Source: RYN-122 sp963761655 (lineage in GTDB: Bacteria > Actinomycetota > Actinomycetes > Mycobacteriales > SCTD01). Taken from it: 64,000 bases of DNA. Numbering within the stretch: position 1 is the first letter of the stretch; every line of letters begins with the position of its first letter. A model generated the notes under the pieces. That model had not been told where the DNA came from. It searched no databases and saw only the letters and a list, made by a program, of their open reading frames with translations. A program made the translations under genes and the position numbers. Positions 1 to 8,219 of this stretch are shown piece after piece. The stretch is from positions 372,001-436,000 of the forward strand of contig CAVXHI010000008.1 of NCBI GenBank assembly GCA_963761655.1, written 5' to 3'.

Positions 1-578
1 TGCCGCACGTCGACCTCGTGACCTCCCCGGTCGCGGGCCTGCAGGCGGAGGGCGTCGTCACCAGCGACGGCAGGCTGCACGAGGTCGACACCGTGATCCT
101 CGGCACCGGGTTCGCCGCGACCGAGCTGGTCGCGCCGATGGAGGTCGTGGGGCGGGGCGGCCGGACGCTGGGGGAGGCCTGGGCAGGCGGGGCAGAGGCC
201 TACCTCGGCACGACGGTCAGCGGCTTCCCGAACCTGTTCGTCCTCTACGGCCCGAACACCAACCTCGGGCACAACTCGATCATCCTCATGATCGAGAGCC
301 AGCTGCGCTACCTCGTCGACGCCGTCCGCCGGCTGCAGCGCGGCGACGTCCGGTGGATGGACGTCCGGCCCGAGGTGCAGGAGGCGTTCAACGACGACCT
401 GCAGACCCGCCTCGGGGGCACGGTCTTCGCCGGCGGCTGCCGGTCCTGGTACCTCACGGCCGACGGCCGGAACACCCAGAACTGGCCGGGCACGACGGTC
501 TCGTTCCGGCTGCGCACCCGGGCGGTCCGCTGGTCGGACTACCGGCTCGAGCCGGCCCGCCAGGACGTCGTCGCGTGA
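1..578 (+). CDS. Flavin-containing (Baeyer-Villiger type) monooxygenase, C-terminal part
   Basis: The gene runs in from before the window; codons are open from base 3, so the first in-window GTG (base 18) is not a real start. What remains (about 190 residues) is the C-terminal part of a class B flavoprotein monooxygenase: the ATG-type motif ILGTGFAAT, followed by FPNLFVLYGPNTNLGHNSII, which is typical of cyclohexanone/steroid-type Baeyer-Villiger enzymes, and a C-terminal block ending in RSWY and NTQNWPG. The FAD- and NADPH-binding Rossmann motifs would lie upstream and cannot be seen. Family role: NADPH- and O2-dependent oxygenation of ketones or similar substrates; the substrate cannot be told. 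Its TGA overlaps the GTG start of the next gene, so it is the upstream member of a hydrolase-SDR operon, a common setting for catabolic monooxygenases. Confidence 0.85.
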   Translation, partial: PHVDLVTSPVAGLQAEGVVTSDGRLHEVDTVILGTGFAATELVAPMEVVGRGGRTLGEAWAGGAEAYLGTTVSGFPNLFVLYGPNTNLGHNSIILMIESQLRYLVDAVRRLQRGDVRWMDVRPEVQEAFNDDLQTRLGGTVFAGGCRSWYLTADGRNTQNWPGTTVSFRLRTRAVRWSDYRLEPARQDVVA

Positions 579-1420
579 CCAGCCGCCGCGCCCGCGCCAC
601 CGCCGCGGTCCTGCGCCGCACCGTCCAGCCCGTGCTCGGCCCGAAGGTCGCCGTCGGGGTGCAGCGCCGGATCCTGTCCGCCGCCAGCACCCCGGCGCCC
701 CGCGGCACCCGGGTCTGGCACAGCACCCTCGGCGGCCGCCCGGCCGACGTCGTCGTCGCCTCGGGTGCCGCCGGAGGGCCGCCGGTCCTGCTCGTCCACG
801 GCGGCGCGTTCATCACCTGCTCGCCGCGGACCCACCGCGCCTTCGCGGCGCACCTGTCCCGGGCCACCGGCTCGCCGGTCCACGTGCAGGACCACCGACT
901 GGCCCCCGAGCACCCGTTCCCCGCGGCCCTGGACGACACGGTCGCCGCCCTGCGCGAGCTCGGTCCGACCGCCCGGCTCGTCGGCGACAGCGCCGGCGGC
1001 TGGCTGGCCCTGTCGGCCGTCCTCCGGCTCCGCGACGAGGGGGCCGCGCTGCCCCCGCGGGTCGGTCTGGTCAGCCCCGTCGTCGACCTGACCCTCGCCA
1101 CCTCCGCCGCCTGGACCGGGGACGACCCCCTGCTCAGCGACGCCTGGCTGCAGCAGGGCACGGCCGCCTTCCTCGCCGGCGCGGACGCCCGGAGCAACAG
1201 CCCGCTGTTCGCCGACCTGTCCGGCCTGCCGCCGGTGCTCGTGCAGGTCAGCGAGCACGAGCGGCTGCGTCCCGAGGGCGAGGAGCTGGTCCGACGGGCC
1301 GGCGGGTCGGCCGAGCTGCAGGTCCTGCCGGGGGTCTGGCACGACGTCCACGTGCAGGCAGGCCTGATCCCCGAGGGCACCGCCGCCGTCCGCGACCTCG
1401 GCACCTGGCTGCGGACATGA
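575..1420 (+). CDS. Alpha/beta hydrolase of the HSL (lipase/esterase) family
   Basis: A 281-residue protein starting at a GTG that overlaps the upstream TGA. The oxyanion-hole motif HGGAF lies at residues 75-79 and the nucleophile elbow GDSAGG at 137-142 (Ser139); the likely acid is in SEHERL and the base in GVWHDVH near the C-terminus. These are the marks of the hormone-sensitive-lipase-like (alpha/beta hydrolase fold 3) esterases. Family role: hydrolysis of short carboxylic esters. Beside a Baeyer-Villiger-type monooxygenase, the natural inference is cleavage of the ester or lactone that the monooxygenase makes. Its stop overlaps the ATG of the SDR gene (ATGA), so the three genes are translationally coupled. 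Confidence 0.88.
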   Translation: MTSRRARATAAVLRRTVQPVLGPKVAVGVQRRILSAASTPAPRGTRVWHSTLGGRPADVVVASGAAGGPPVLLVHGGAFITCSPRTHRAFAAHLSRATGSPVHVQDHRLAPEHPFPAALDDTVAALRELGPTARLVGDSAGGWLALSAVLRLRDEGAALPPRVGLVSPVVDLTLATSAAWTGDDPLLSDAWLQQGTAAFLAGADARSNSPLFADLSGLPPVLVQVSEHERLRPEGEELVRRAGGSAELQVLPGVWHDVHVQAGLIPEGTAAVRDLGTWLRT

Positions 1421-2166
1421 CCCGCCCCGTCGCCGTCGTCACCGGTGCGGCCCGCGGGATCGGCCGGGCCACCGCCGCGCTGCTCACCGCCGAGGGCTAC
1501 GACGTCGCGGCGTACGACGTCGAGGAGTCCGGCCTGCAGGGCCGCTGGACCGGCCTGCTCGACGTCACCGAGGAGGGCGCCTGGCGCGACCGGCTCCAGG
1601 AGGTCTGGGACGACGCCGGCCGCCTCGACCTGCTCGTCAACAACGCCGGACTGCTCGTCGTCGGGCCGCTGGCCGGGACGCCGCTCGCGCAGCAGCTGCG
1701 GCTGCTCGACGTCAACGTCAAGGGCGTCCTGCTCGGCTGCGCCGCGGCCCACCCCCACCTGGTCGCGACCCCGGGCTCCTGCGTGGTGAACGTCAGCTCG
1801 GCCAGCGCCCTGTACGGACAGCCCGGCATGGCCGCCTACTCCGCGAGCAAGAGCGCGGTCAGCGCCCTGACCGAGGCGCTCGACCTCGAGTGGGAGCCCC
1901 AGGGCGTCCGGGTCGTCGACGTGCAGCCGCTGTTCGTCCGCACCGGCATGGTCGAGACCGCGGCGCCGCTCGGCAGCGTCCGCGCGCTGGGCGTCCACCT
2001 CAGCCCCGACGACGTCGCCCGCGCGGTCCTGTCGGCCGTCCGCGAGAGCCGGCCCTGGCTGCGCGGACCGCACCGGCCGGTGGGTGCCCAGGCCCGGGCC
2101 TTCGCCGCGGGCCGGGCCGCCCCGCCTGCCGTCGTCCGGCGCCTCGTGGCCCGCCTGAGCCGGTAG
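1417..2166 (+). CDS. SDR family NAD(P)-dependent oxidoreductase
   Basis: A 249-residue classical short-chain dehydrogenase. The cofactor motif TGAARGIG is at residues 9-16, NNAG at 75-78, the catalytic Ser in NVSSAS near 127-129, and YSASK at 141-145 (Tyr141, Lys145). Family role: reversible oxidation of an alcohol or reduction of a carbonyl. The ATG start overlaps the stop of the hydrolase gene, so it is the third gene of the monooxygenase-hydrolase-SDR operon; a sequence alcohol to ketone (SDR), ketone to ester (monooxygenase), ester to acid plus alcohol (hydrolase) fits but is inferred. The operon ends just before a riboswitch that belongs to the next transcription unit. Confidence 0.9.
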   Translation: MTRPVAVVTGAARGIGRATAALLTAEGYDVAAYDVEESGLQGRWTGLLDVTEEGAWRDRLQEVWDDAGRLDLLVNNAGLLVVGPLAGTPLAQQLRLLDVNVKGVLLGCAAAHPHLVATPGSCVVNVSSASALYGQPGMAAYSASKSAVSALTEALDLEWEPQGVRVVDVQPLFVRTGMVETAAPLGSVRALGVHLSPDDVARAVLSAVRESRPWLRGPHRPVGAQARAFAAGRAAPPAVVRRLVARLSR

Positions 2167-2167
2167 C

Positions 2168-2276
2168 GTCCGGACCAGTCCTCCTCGACGGGGAAGTCCG
2201 GTGAGAGCCCGGTGCAGGTGCGCTACTGACGTCCGACCCTCCCCGACGCGGGGGTGGCGGCGAGCCAGGTCGCCGT
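2168..2276 (+). promoter_or_regulatory. Cobalamin (B12) riboswitch upstream of the cobalt transporter
   Basis: The leader between the SDR stop and the transporter start holds the conserved core of the AdoCbl riboswitch: GGGAAGTCCGGTGAGAGCCC at about 2190-2210, then the GCGC-ACTG type block at 2219-2229, and further on a B12-box-like AGCCAGGTCGCC at 2263-2274. The order and spacing of these blocks match the family; the outer P1 limits are estimated. In this class, adenosylcobalamin binding shuts off the downstream gene, here a NiCoT-type cobalt/nickel permease. Match judged by eye only. Confidence 0.8.
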
Positions 2277-2328
2277 CGGGGGTGGCCGACTCGCCTACCC
2301 ACCTCCGCCCACGAGGGAGAGCCGGACC

Positions 2329-3090
2329 GTGCTCGAGCTTGCCCACCTGTCTGCCCCGCTGCTCGGCCTGGCCGGCACCAGCTTCGTGCTGGGTGCCCGC
2401 CACGGCCTCGACTGGGACCACGTCGCCGCCATCACGGACCTCACCGCCCCGCGCGAGGGGGAGCACGCGCACGAGGCGCGCCGCGGCATGGGGCTCTCGT
2501 TCTGGTACTGCTTCGGCCACGGCCTGGTGCTCGGCGTGTTCGGCCTGCTGGTCCTCGTGCTGTCGCTGCAGCTGCCCGAGGGCATCGACAGCGTCTTCAG
2601 CTACGCCGTCGGCACCACCCTCGTGGTGCTGGGCGGGATCGTGCTCTACCAGCTCGGGCGCGACCGGGCCGAGTACCGCTACGCCGGGCGCATCAGCCTC
2701 GTCGTCGGGGCGATCCGGCGCGGCTGGGCCCGGGCCCGCCGTCGCGAGGCGCCCGCCACCGGGCTGGCCGACATCGACCGTCGCGGAGCCTTCCTCGTCG
2801 GCCTGCTGCACGGCACCGGCGCGGAGACGCCGACGCAGGTCGTCCTGTTCGCGAGCGCGGGCGCCTCGGGCTCCAGCGCCTCGGCGGCCCTGATCCTCGG
2901 GGCGTTCGTGGCGGGGCTCGTGGTCACCGACCTCGGGATCGCCGGGATGTGGGTCAGCAGCCTGCTCGGGGCCCGTCGCGCCCCCCGGGTGCAGGTGGGG
3001 CTCGGCCTGGTGACCGGGCTGGCGTCGCTGTCGCTCGGCTTCCTCATCCTCACCGGCTACAGCGACATCGTGCCCCCGCTGGTGTCCTAG
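2329..3090 (+). CDS. NiCoT-family nickel/cobalt permease, probably cobalt uptake
   Basis: A polytopic membrane protein (253 residues from the GTG start). The signature RHGLDWDH at residues 24-31 is the HX4DH motif of NiCoT permeases, placed in the first transmembrane segments, and further hydrophobic segments follow (for example ARRGMG-LSFWYCFGHGLVLG and the C-terminal GLVTGLASLSLGFLIL). A purine-rich GAGGGAGAG lies 8 bases before the GTG, which fixes the start; upstream in-frame sequence belongs to the riboswitch leader. Because the leader is a cobalamin riboswitch, the cargo is most likely Co2+ for corrinoid synthesis rather than Ni2+. It stands alone between the SDR operon and the ribonuclease gene. 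Confidence 0.85.
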   Translation: MLELAHLSAPLLGLAGTSFVLGARHGLDWDHVAAITDLTAPREGEHAHEARRGMGLSFWYCFGHGLVLGVFGLLVLVLSLQLPEGIDSVFSYAVGTTLVVLGGIVLYQLGRDRAEYRYAGRISLVVGAIRRGWARARRREAPATGLADIDRRGAFLVGLLHGTGAETPTQVVLFASAGASGSSASAALILGAFVAGLVVTDLGIAGMWVSSLLGARRAPRVQVGLGLVTGLASLSLGFLILTGYSDIVPPLVS

Positions 3091-3109
3091 CCCGGTCTAG
3101 GGTCCGCCC

Positions 3110-4510
3110 GTGCCCAGCCCCCGCGTCGTCCTGCCCGCGTCCACCCCGGGCTGGGAGGACCTGCGGCGCGAGCTGGAGGCCCCCGGGGACTTCCCGGCCG
3201 AGGTCCTGGCCGAGGCCGCGGCGTCGGCCGCGCACCCGCGGCTGCCCGACCTCGACCTCACCGACGTCGCCTTCCTCACGGTCGACCCGGAGGGCAGCCG
3301 CGACCTCGACCAGGCGCTCGCGATCGAGCGCGCCGACGACGGCTTCCTGCTGCGGTACGCCATCGCCGACGTCGCCGCGTTCGTCACCCCGGGCGGGGCG
3401 CTCGACGCCGAGTGCCGGCGCCGCGGCGAGACCCTGTACCTGCCCGACCTCCGCGTCCCGCTGCACCCGCCGCTGCTGTCCGAGGGCGCGGCCAGCCTCC
3501 TGCCCGACCAGGTCGCGCCGGCCCTCGTCTGGACCCTCGTCCTCGGCGCCGACGGCGAGCCGACCGACGTGCGGGTGGAGCGGGCCCTCGTCCGGTCCCG
3601 CCGGCAGCTGTCCTACCCGCAGGCCCAGGCCGAGCTCGACAGCGAGCCGACGCTCGGGCTGCTCCGCGAGGTCGGGCTGCTGCGGCAGGCCCGCGCCCGC
3701 GAGCGCGGCGCCGTCGACCTCCCGACCCCCGAGCAGGAGGTCAGCGACGGGCCCGACGGCCGCCCCGTCCTGACGCTGCGTGCGCCGCTGCCGGTCGAGG
3801 GCTGGAACGCGCAGATCAGCCTGCTGACCGGCCTGGCCGCGGCCCGGATGATGCTGGACGGCGGGGTCGGCCTGCTGCGGACGCTGCCGCCCGCCGCGCC
3901 CGAGGACGTCGAGGCCCTCCGGCGCAGCGCCCTCGCCCTCGGCGTCGCCTGGCCGGAGGGGACGTCGTACGGCGAGGTCGTCAGCGGCCTCGACGCCGGC
4001 GAGCCCGCGCACGCCGCCCTGCTCACCCTGGCGACCCGGCTGCTCCGCGGCGCCGGCTACACCGCCTTCGACGGCGCCCCGCCCGAGCAGCCGCTGCACA
4101 GCGCCCTCGCCGGTCCGTACGCGCACTGCACGGCCCCGCTGCGCCGGCTGGCCGACCGGTACGTCGGGGAGGTCTGCCTCGCCCTCAGCGCCGGCACGCC
4201 GGTCCCGGACTGGGCCCGTTCCGCCCTGCCCGGGCTGCCCGAGGTCATGACCGCCGCGGACCGCCGGGCGTCGGCGCTCGACCGCGCCGTGGTGGACCTC
4301 GCCGAGGCCGTGCTGCTCGCCCCTCGGGTGGGGGAGGAGTTCGACGGCGCCGTGGTCGAGGCCGGCCCCCGGGGCGGGACGGTGCAGCTGGTCGACCCGC
4401 CCGTGCGGGCCCGGCTGGCCGGCGCCGACCTGCCTCTCGGGCAGACCGTGCGGGTGCGGCTCGAGCAGGCCGACCCGGCCACGCGCGTGCTGCGGTTCGT
4501 GCTGGCCTAG
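3110..4510 (+). CDS. RNB-domain exoribonuclease (RNase II/R family, short form)
   Basis: A 466-residue protein with a GTG start 20 bases after the transporter. The RNB catalytic motif is DPEGSRDLDQAL at residues 59-70, in which Asp59, Asp65 and Asp67 correspond to metal ligands of RNase II/R. It is much shorter than RNase R and lacks the cold-shock domains; the last 60 residues (EEFDGAVVEAGPRGGTVQLV) look like a single small beta-barrel. Compact RNB proteins of this size are common in actinobacteria. Role: 3'-5' degradation of RNA. Its 3' end overlaps by four bases with the convergent gene. Confidence 0.88.
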   Translation: MPSPRVVLPASTPGWEDLRRELEAPGDFPAEVLAEAAASAAHPRLPDLDLTDVAFLTVDPEGSRDLDQALAIERADDGFLLRYAIADVAAFVTPGGALDAECRRRGETLYLPDLRVPLHPPLLSEGAASLLPDQVAPALVWTLVLGADGEPTDVRVERALVRSRRQLSYPQAQAELDSEPTLGLLREVGLLRQARARERGAVDLPTPEQEVSDGPDGRPVLTLRAPLPVEGWNAQISLLTGLAAARMMLDGGVGLLRTLPPAAPEDVEALRRSALALGVAWPEGTSYGEVVSGLDAGEPAHAALLTLATRLLRGAGYTAFDGAPPEQPLHSALAGPYAHCTAPLRRLADRYVGEVCLALSAGTPVPDWARSALPGLPEVMTAADRRASALDRAVVDLAEAVLLAPRVGEEFDGAVVEAGPRGGTVQLVDPPVRARLAGADLPLGQTVRVRLEQADPATRVLRFVLA

Positions 4511-5451
4511 AGACCGTTCTCGATGTCCTGCGGCAGCAGGGTCGGTGCCGGGTAGGTCTGCGGCGACGGGCTCGCGGACGACGGCGCCCGGGTGGCGGCC
4601 GGCGTCGGGGTCGCGGTCGGCTTCGGCGCGGCCTTGCGGGACGCCGTGGGACGGGCGCTCGCCCGGGGCGGGGCGCTCAGGCGGACGGACGGCAGCGCGG
4701 ACGGCAGCGAGGTCGGCAGGCGGCGCAGCAGCGACGGGGCGGGTGCGGGCAGGCCGGGGACGTAGCCGGCAGAGGTCCCGTCGGACGGCAGGACCGCCGA
4801 GAGCCGGGCCACGAGGGCCCGCGACTGCGCGAGGACCCCCTGCAGCTGGTCGGCGTCGTCGTCGGCGGCGAGGGCCAGCTGGGCGCCGCGGAGCAGGGCG
4901 AGCGCCTGCCGGGCCGCCGCCGGGTCGCCCTGCGAGGCGTCGAGCATCGCGGCGATGTGGGCGTTGAGGCTGCGGGCCGCCTCGGCGACGTCGCCGGCCG
5001 GGGCGTTCGTCCGGGTGAGCCGGTCGAGCTCCTCCCAGGACGAGAAGGCGGCGGAGGTGACGTCCGCCTCGGACGTGCCGGTGCCGCCGGGGAGCCCGCC
5101 CAGCAGGCCCACGACGGCGGCCGCTGCGGCCACGAGGGGCGCGACGGGGAGCAGCCGGGACAGGCGCCGGGCACGCCGGGCCTGCCGGAGGTCCACGACC
5201 GGGGCCGGGGTGTCGGCCGCCTCGAGGGCACGCAGGTGGCCGAGGGCACGCCGCTCGAAGTCGAGCAGGTCGCGCTGGTCGCCCCCGACCAGCTGGGCGG
5301 CGAGCTCGGGGCTGCCGGCCTCGAGAGCGCCGGCCGCGAGGGTCAGGTCGGTCTCGAGGGCCAGCCGCAGGCCGTCGATCTCGCGCAGGAGCGCGTCGAG
5401 GGCCGCGACGCGGGGGGTGCCCGGACCGAGGGGGCGCTGCGGGTCGTCCAC
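4507..5451 (-). CDS. Hypothetical membrane-anchored protein with Ser/Pro/Thr-rich tail
   Basis: A 314-residue protein I do not recognise with certainty. The GTG start is supported by CAGGAGGA five bases upstream; longer readings would run into the divergent gene. Residues 1-95 are charged and cytoplasmic-looking, one transmembrane segment follows (LLPVAPLVAAAAAVVGLLGG), then a helical Ala-rich region of about 120 residues, then a tail of Pro, Ser, Thr and Ala with many charged residues typical of wall-spanning linkers. The order (soluble head, single membrane span, outer helical domain) resembles actinobacterial anti-sigma or DUF5667-like proteins, but no anti-sigma zinc motif is visible and no sigma gene is adjacent. 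Confidence 0.72.
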   Translation of the reverse strand: MDDPQRPLGPGTPRVAALDALLREIDGLRLALETDLTLAAGALEAGSPELAAQLVGGDQRDLLDFERRALGHLRALEAADTPAPVVDLRQARRARRLSRLLPVAPLVAAAAAVVGLLGGLPGGTGTSEADVTSAAFSSWEELDRLTRTNAPAGDVAEAARSLNAHIAAMLDASQGDPAAARQALALLRGAQLALAADDDADQLQGVLAQSRALVARLSAVLPSDGTSAGYVPGLPAPAPSLLRRLPTSLPSALPSVRLSAPPRASARPTASRKAAPKPTATPTPAATRAPSSASPSPQTYPAPTLLPQDIENGL

Positions 5452-5574
5452 GTCGGTCCTCCTGCCCTGTCCGGTCGTCGTCGGGTGTCGCTCACCTGTC
5501 CTGTTCGCCGCCTGGTCCCGGACTCCTGCCGGTCTGCGCGAGAACTTGTGGGGGAGCGCTGCTTGACTCGGCGG

Positions 5575-6243
5575 GTGACCGCGCCGGAGACCCCTGACCT
5601 GTCCGCCCTGACCGTCGCCGTGCTCGGAGGCACCGGCGAGCAGGGCCGCGGCCTGGCCCGCCGCTTCGCGCTCAGCGGCCTGCGGGTCGTCCTCGGCTCC
5701 CGCGACGCCGGCCGGGCCCAGGCCGCCGCGGCCGCGCTCCCCGGCGAGGTCACCGGCGCCGACAACGCGGCGGCCGCCGCCGCGGGCGACGTCGTCGTCG
5801 TGGCGGTGCCGTGGGACGGGCACCGGGAGCTGCTGGCGTCGCTGGCGGGGGAGCTGGCGGGCAAGGTCGTCGTCGACTGCGTGAACCCGCTGGGCTTCGA
5901 CAAGCAGGGCGCCTTCGCCCTCCCGGTCGAGGAGGGGAGCGCCGCGCAGCAGGCCCAGGCCGTGCTGCCCGACAGCCGGGTCGTCGGGGCCTTCCACCAC
6001 GTGAGCGCCGTCCTGCTGCTCGACGAGTCGGTCGAGACCCTCGACACCGACGTCCTCGTCCTCGGCGACGACCGCGCGGCCACCGACCTCGTGCAGGCGC
6101 TCGTGGCGGCCGTCCCCGGGATGCGCGGCGTGTACGGCGGGCGGCTCCGCAACGCCCACCAGGTCGAGGCCCTCACCGCGAACCTCATCTCGGTGAACCG
6201 CCGGTACAAGGCGCACGCGGGGCTCCGTGTCACCGACGTCTGA
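5575..6243 (+). CDS. npdG: NADPH-dependent F420 reductase
   Basis: A 222-residue protein, the usual length of the family. The Rossmann motif GGTGEQG at residues 18-24 is followed by LGSRDAGRA, the NADP-phosphate region of F420:NADPH oxidoreductases, and the C-terminal half carries NPLGF, FHHVSA and LTANLISVNRRYKAHAG, typical of this group. Role: hydride transfer between NADPH and coenzyme F420, the deazaflavin that feeds F420-dependent enzymes such as the LLM oxidoreductase at 31.6 kb. The GTG start is chosen to match the family's N-terminus. The 3' end overlaps the start of the next gene by 17 bases. Confidence 0.9.
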   Translation: MTAPETPDLSALTVAVLGGTGEQGRGLARRFALSGLRVVLGSRDAGRAQAAAAALPGEVTGADNAAAAAAGDVVVVAVPWDGHRELLASLAGELAGKVVVDCVNPLGFDKQGAFALPVEEGSAAQQAQAVLPDSRVVGAFHHVSAVLLLDESVETLDTDVLVLGDDRAATDLVQALVAAVPGMRGVYGGRLRNAHQVEALTANLISVNRRYKAHAGLRVTDV

Positions 6244-6973
6244 CGACCTCGGGCTGCCGGTCGCCCTGCCCGAGGACGTGACCCGGGTCGTCTCGCTCGT
6301 CCCGTCGCTGTCGGAGTCGGTCGCCGTCACGGCACCGGGCCTGCTCGTCGGTGCGACCGACTGGTGCTCCCACCCGGCCGGCCTCGAGGTGACCCGGGTG
6401 CGCGGCACCAAGAACCCCGACGTCGACGCCGTCGTCGCCCTGCAGCCCGACGTCGTCCTGGCCAACGCGGAGGAGAACCGGCCGCAGGACCTCGACGCGC
6501 TGCGCGCCGCGGGGCTGGCCGTCTGGGTCACGTCGCCGCAGACCGTCCCCGAGGCGCTCGTGTCGCTGGAGCGGGCGCTCGCCGCCTGCGGGCTGGACCG
6601 GCCGGCGTGGCTGGACGAGGCGGACGCCGCCTGGGCCCGGCCCTGGACCGGGCCCCGCCGCCGCGCCGTCGTCCCGGTCTGGCGCCGCCCCTGGATGGCG
6701 CTCGGCCGCGACACGTTCGCCGGCGACGTCCTCGCCCGCCTCGGCGTCGACCACGTGCTGAGCGGCCACGAGGAGCGCTACCCGCGGTTCACGCCTCCGG
6801 TGGACGGCATCGACCTCGTCGTCCTGCCCGACGAGCCCTACCTGTTCACCCCCGACGACGGCCCCGAGGCCTTCCCGGGCGTCCCGTCCGCGTGCGTCTC
6901 CGGGCGCCACCTCACCTGGTACGGCCCGTCGCTGGCCGAGGCCCGGTCCGTCCTGCTGGAGCAGCTCGGATGA
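6227..6973 (+). CDS. Helical-backbone metal receptor (BtuF/TroA-like) protein without signal peptide
   Basis: A 248-residue protein in the BtuF-like subset of the periplasmic-binding fold: TRVVSLVPSLSESVAVTAPG at the N-terminus, LVGATDWCSHPA, and later the WRRPWMALGRDTFAGDVLARLG segment found in cobalamin/haem-binding relatives. The usual BtuF or FecB partner has an export signal or lipobox; here the protein begins directly with the first beta strand, so it should be cytoplasmic. No ABC permease or ATPase gene is beside it. It overlaps the F420 reductase gene upstream and the cupin gene downstream (ATGA), so it is expressed with them. The ligand is unknown. Confidence 0.82.
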   Translation: MSPTSDDLGLPVALPEDVTRVVSLVPSLSESVAVTAPGLLVGATDWCSHPAGLEVTRVRGTKNPDVDAVVALQPDVVLANAEENRPQDLDALRAAGLAVWVTSPQTVPEALVSLERALAACGLDRPAWLDEADAAWARPWTGPRRRAVVPVWRRPWMALGRDTFAGDVLARLGVDHVLSGHEERYPRFTPPVDGIDLVVLPDEPYLFTPDDGPEAFPGVPSACVSGRHLTWYGPSLAEARSVLLEQLG

Positions 6974-7332
6974 CCCCCGTGACCCGGGTCGCCGCGGACG
7001 CGCTCGTCCCCGGGCACCCGACGCCGGGCATGCGCCGCGAGGAGGCGATCGTCCTCGACGACGTCTGGTCGGGCCGGGTGCGCACCGACCCCGGCTCCAC
7101 CAGCGGCTGGCACCACCACGGGACGCACGACACCGTGGCCTACGTCGTCCGCGGGGTCTTCGCGGTCGAGACGGCCGACGGCGTCGTCGAGGGGCACCCC
7201 GGCGACTTCGTCCACGTGCCCGCCCACACCGTGCACCGGGAGAGCAACCCGACCGACGTCGAGGCCGAGGTCGTGCTCGTCCGGCGGGGGACCGGCGAGG
7301 TGGTCGTGAACGTCGACGGGCCTCAGCTGTAG
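6970..7332 (+). CDS. Cupin-domain protein
   Basis: A 120-residue single-domain cupin. Motif 1 is seen as GWHHHGTHDTVAYVVRG (metal-binding His cluster and a following acidic residue absent, as in many small cupins) and motif 2 as PGDFVHVPAHTVHRESNP with the last His ligand. Role: a metal-dependent enzyme or ligand-binding protein; which one cannot be told. The ATG start overlaps the TGA of the preceding BtuF-like gene, so it is the last of three coupled genes (F420 reductase, BtuF-like, cupin). Its last ten bases overlap the end of panB on the other strand. Confidence 0.85.
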   Translation: MTPVTRVAADALVPGHPTPGMRREEAIVLDDVWSGRVRTDPGSTSGWHHHGTHDTVAYVVRGVFAVETADGVVEGHPGDFVHVPAHTVHRESNPTDVEAEVVLVRRGTGEVVVNVDGPQL

Positions 7333-8153
7333 CCGTGCTCCTGCGCCGGGTAGCGCCCCTCGCGGACGTCGTCGGCGTACGCGGTCGCGGCCTCGGTCAG
7401 CACGGTGCGGAGGTCGGCGTACCGCTTGAGGAACTTGGGCCCGGGGCCGGGGGTGAGGCCGGCCATGTCGGTCCACACGAGGACCTGCGCGTCGCAGCCC
7501 GCCCCGGCGCCGATGCCGACCGTGGGGATGCGCAGCGCCTCGCTGACCCGGCTGGCGAGGTCGGCGGGCACGACCTCGAGGACGACGGCGAACGCCCCCG
7601 CCTCCTGCATCGCGAGGGCGTCCTCGAGCAGGCGGTCCCCGGCGTCGCCGCGACCCTGCACGCGGTAGCCGCCGAGGGTGTTGACCGACTGCGGGGTCAG
7701 CCCGAGGTGGGCCATGACCGGGACGCCCGCGCTGGTCAGCAGCTCGACCTGGGGGAGCACCCGGCGTCCGCCCTCGAGCTTCACGGCCTGCGCCCCGACC
7801 TGCAGGAAGCGGACCGCGCTGGCCAGTGCCTGCTCGGGGCTCGCCTGGTAGCTGCCGAACGGCAGGTCCCCGACGACGAGCGCGCGCCTCGTGCTGCGGG
7901 CGACGGCCCGGACCAGCGGGACCATCTCGTCCAGGGTGACCGGGACGGTGGTCTCGTACCCGAGGACGTTGTTGCCGGCGCTGTCGCCGACGAGCAGCAC
8001 GGGGATGCCGGCGTCGTCGAAGAGCGCGGCGGTGAGCATGTCGTAGCTCGTGAGCATCGCCCAGCGCTCTCCGGCGTCGGTGGCCTTCTGGAGGTCGTTG
8101 ACCGTGATGCGCCTGCTGGTGACGCCGCCGTACAGGGTCGTGAGCTCGGTCAT
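7323..8153 (-). CDS. panB: 3-methyl-2-oxobutanoate hydroxymethyltransferase
   Basis: Ketopantoate hydroxymethyltransferase, 276 residues, the normal length. It adds a hydroxymethyl group from 5,10-methylene-tetrahydrofolate to alpha-ketoisovalerate in the first committed step of pantothenate (and so coenzyme A) synthesis. Visible family features: MLTSYD near residue 33, LLVGDSAGNNVLGYETTVPV at 53-72 with the metal ligand Asp57, the VKLEGG segment, and MAHLGLTPQS. The ATG start has AGGAGGCACCGC just upstream. It is transcribed away from nadE on the same strand, with about 65 bases between them. Confidence 0.96.
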   Translation of the reverse strand: MTELTTLYGGVTSRRITVNDLQKATDAGERWAMLTSYDMLTAALFDDAGIPVLLVGDSAGNNVLGYETTVPVTLDEMVPLVRAVARSTRRALVVGDLPFGSYQASPEQALASAVRFLQVGAQAVKLEGGRRVLPQVELLTSAGVPVMAHLGLTPQSVNTLGGYRVQGRGDAGDRLLEDALAMQEAGAFAVVLEVVPADLASRVSEALRIPTVGIGAGAGCDAQVLVWTDMAGLTPGPGPKFLKRYADLRTVLTEAATAYADDVREGRYPAQEHGYS

Positions 8154-8219
8154 GCGGTGCCTCCTGGTCCTCGGGGCCCTCGGTGCGGGTCCCCGGGTGC
8201 GGCCAGCCTGGCACCCCGG

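Noticed and set aside
454..2811. A 785-residue frame on the minus strand across the first operon
   Set aside because: It is antisense to three genes with clear domain motifs, is made of Arg/Gly/Pro/Ala and shows no family motif. Similar long antisense frames at 12,818-14,233, 15,332-17,050 and 38,108-41,407 were dropped for the same reason; they arise from the very high GC content.
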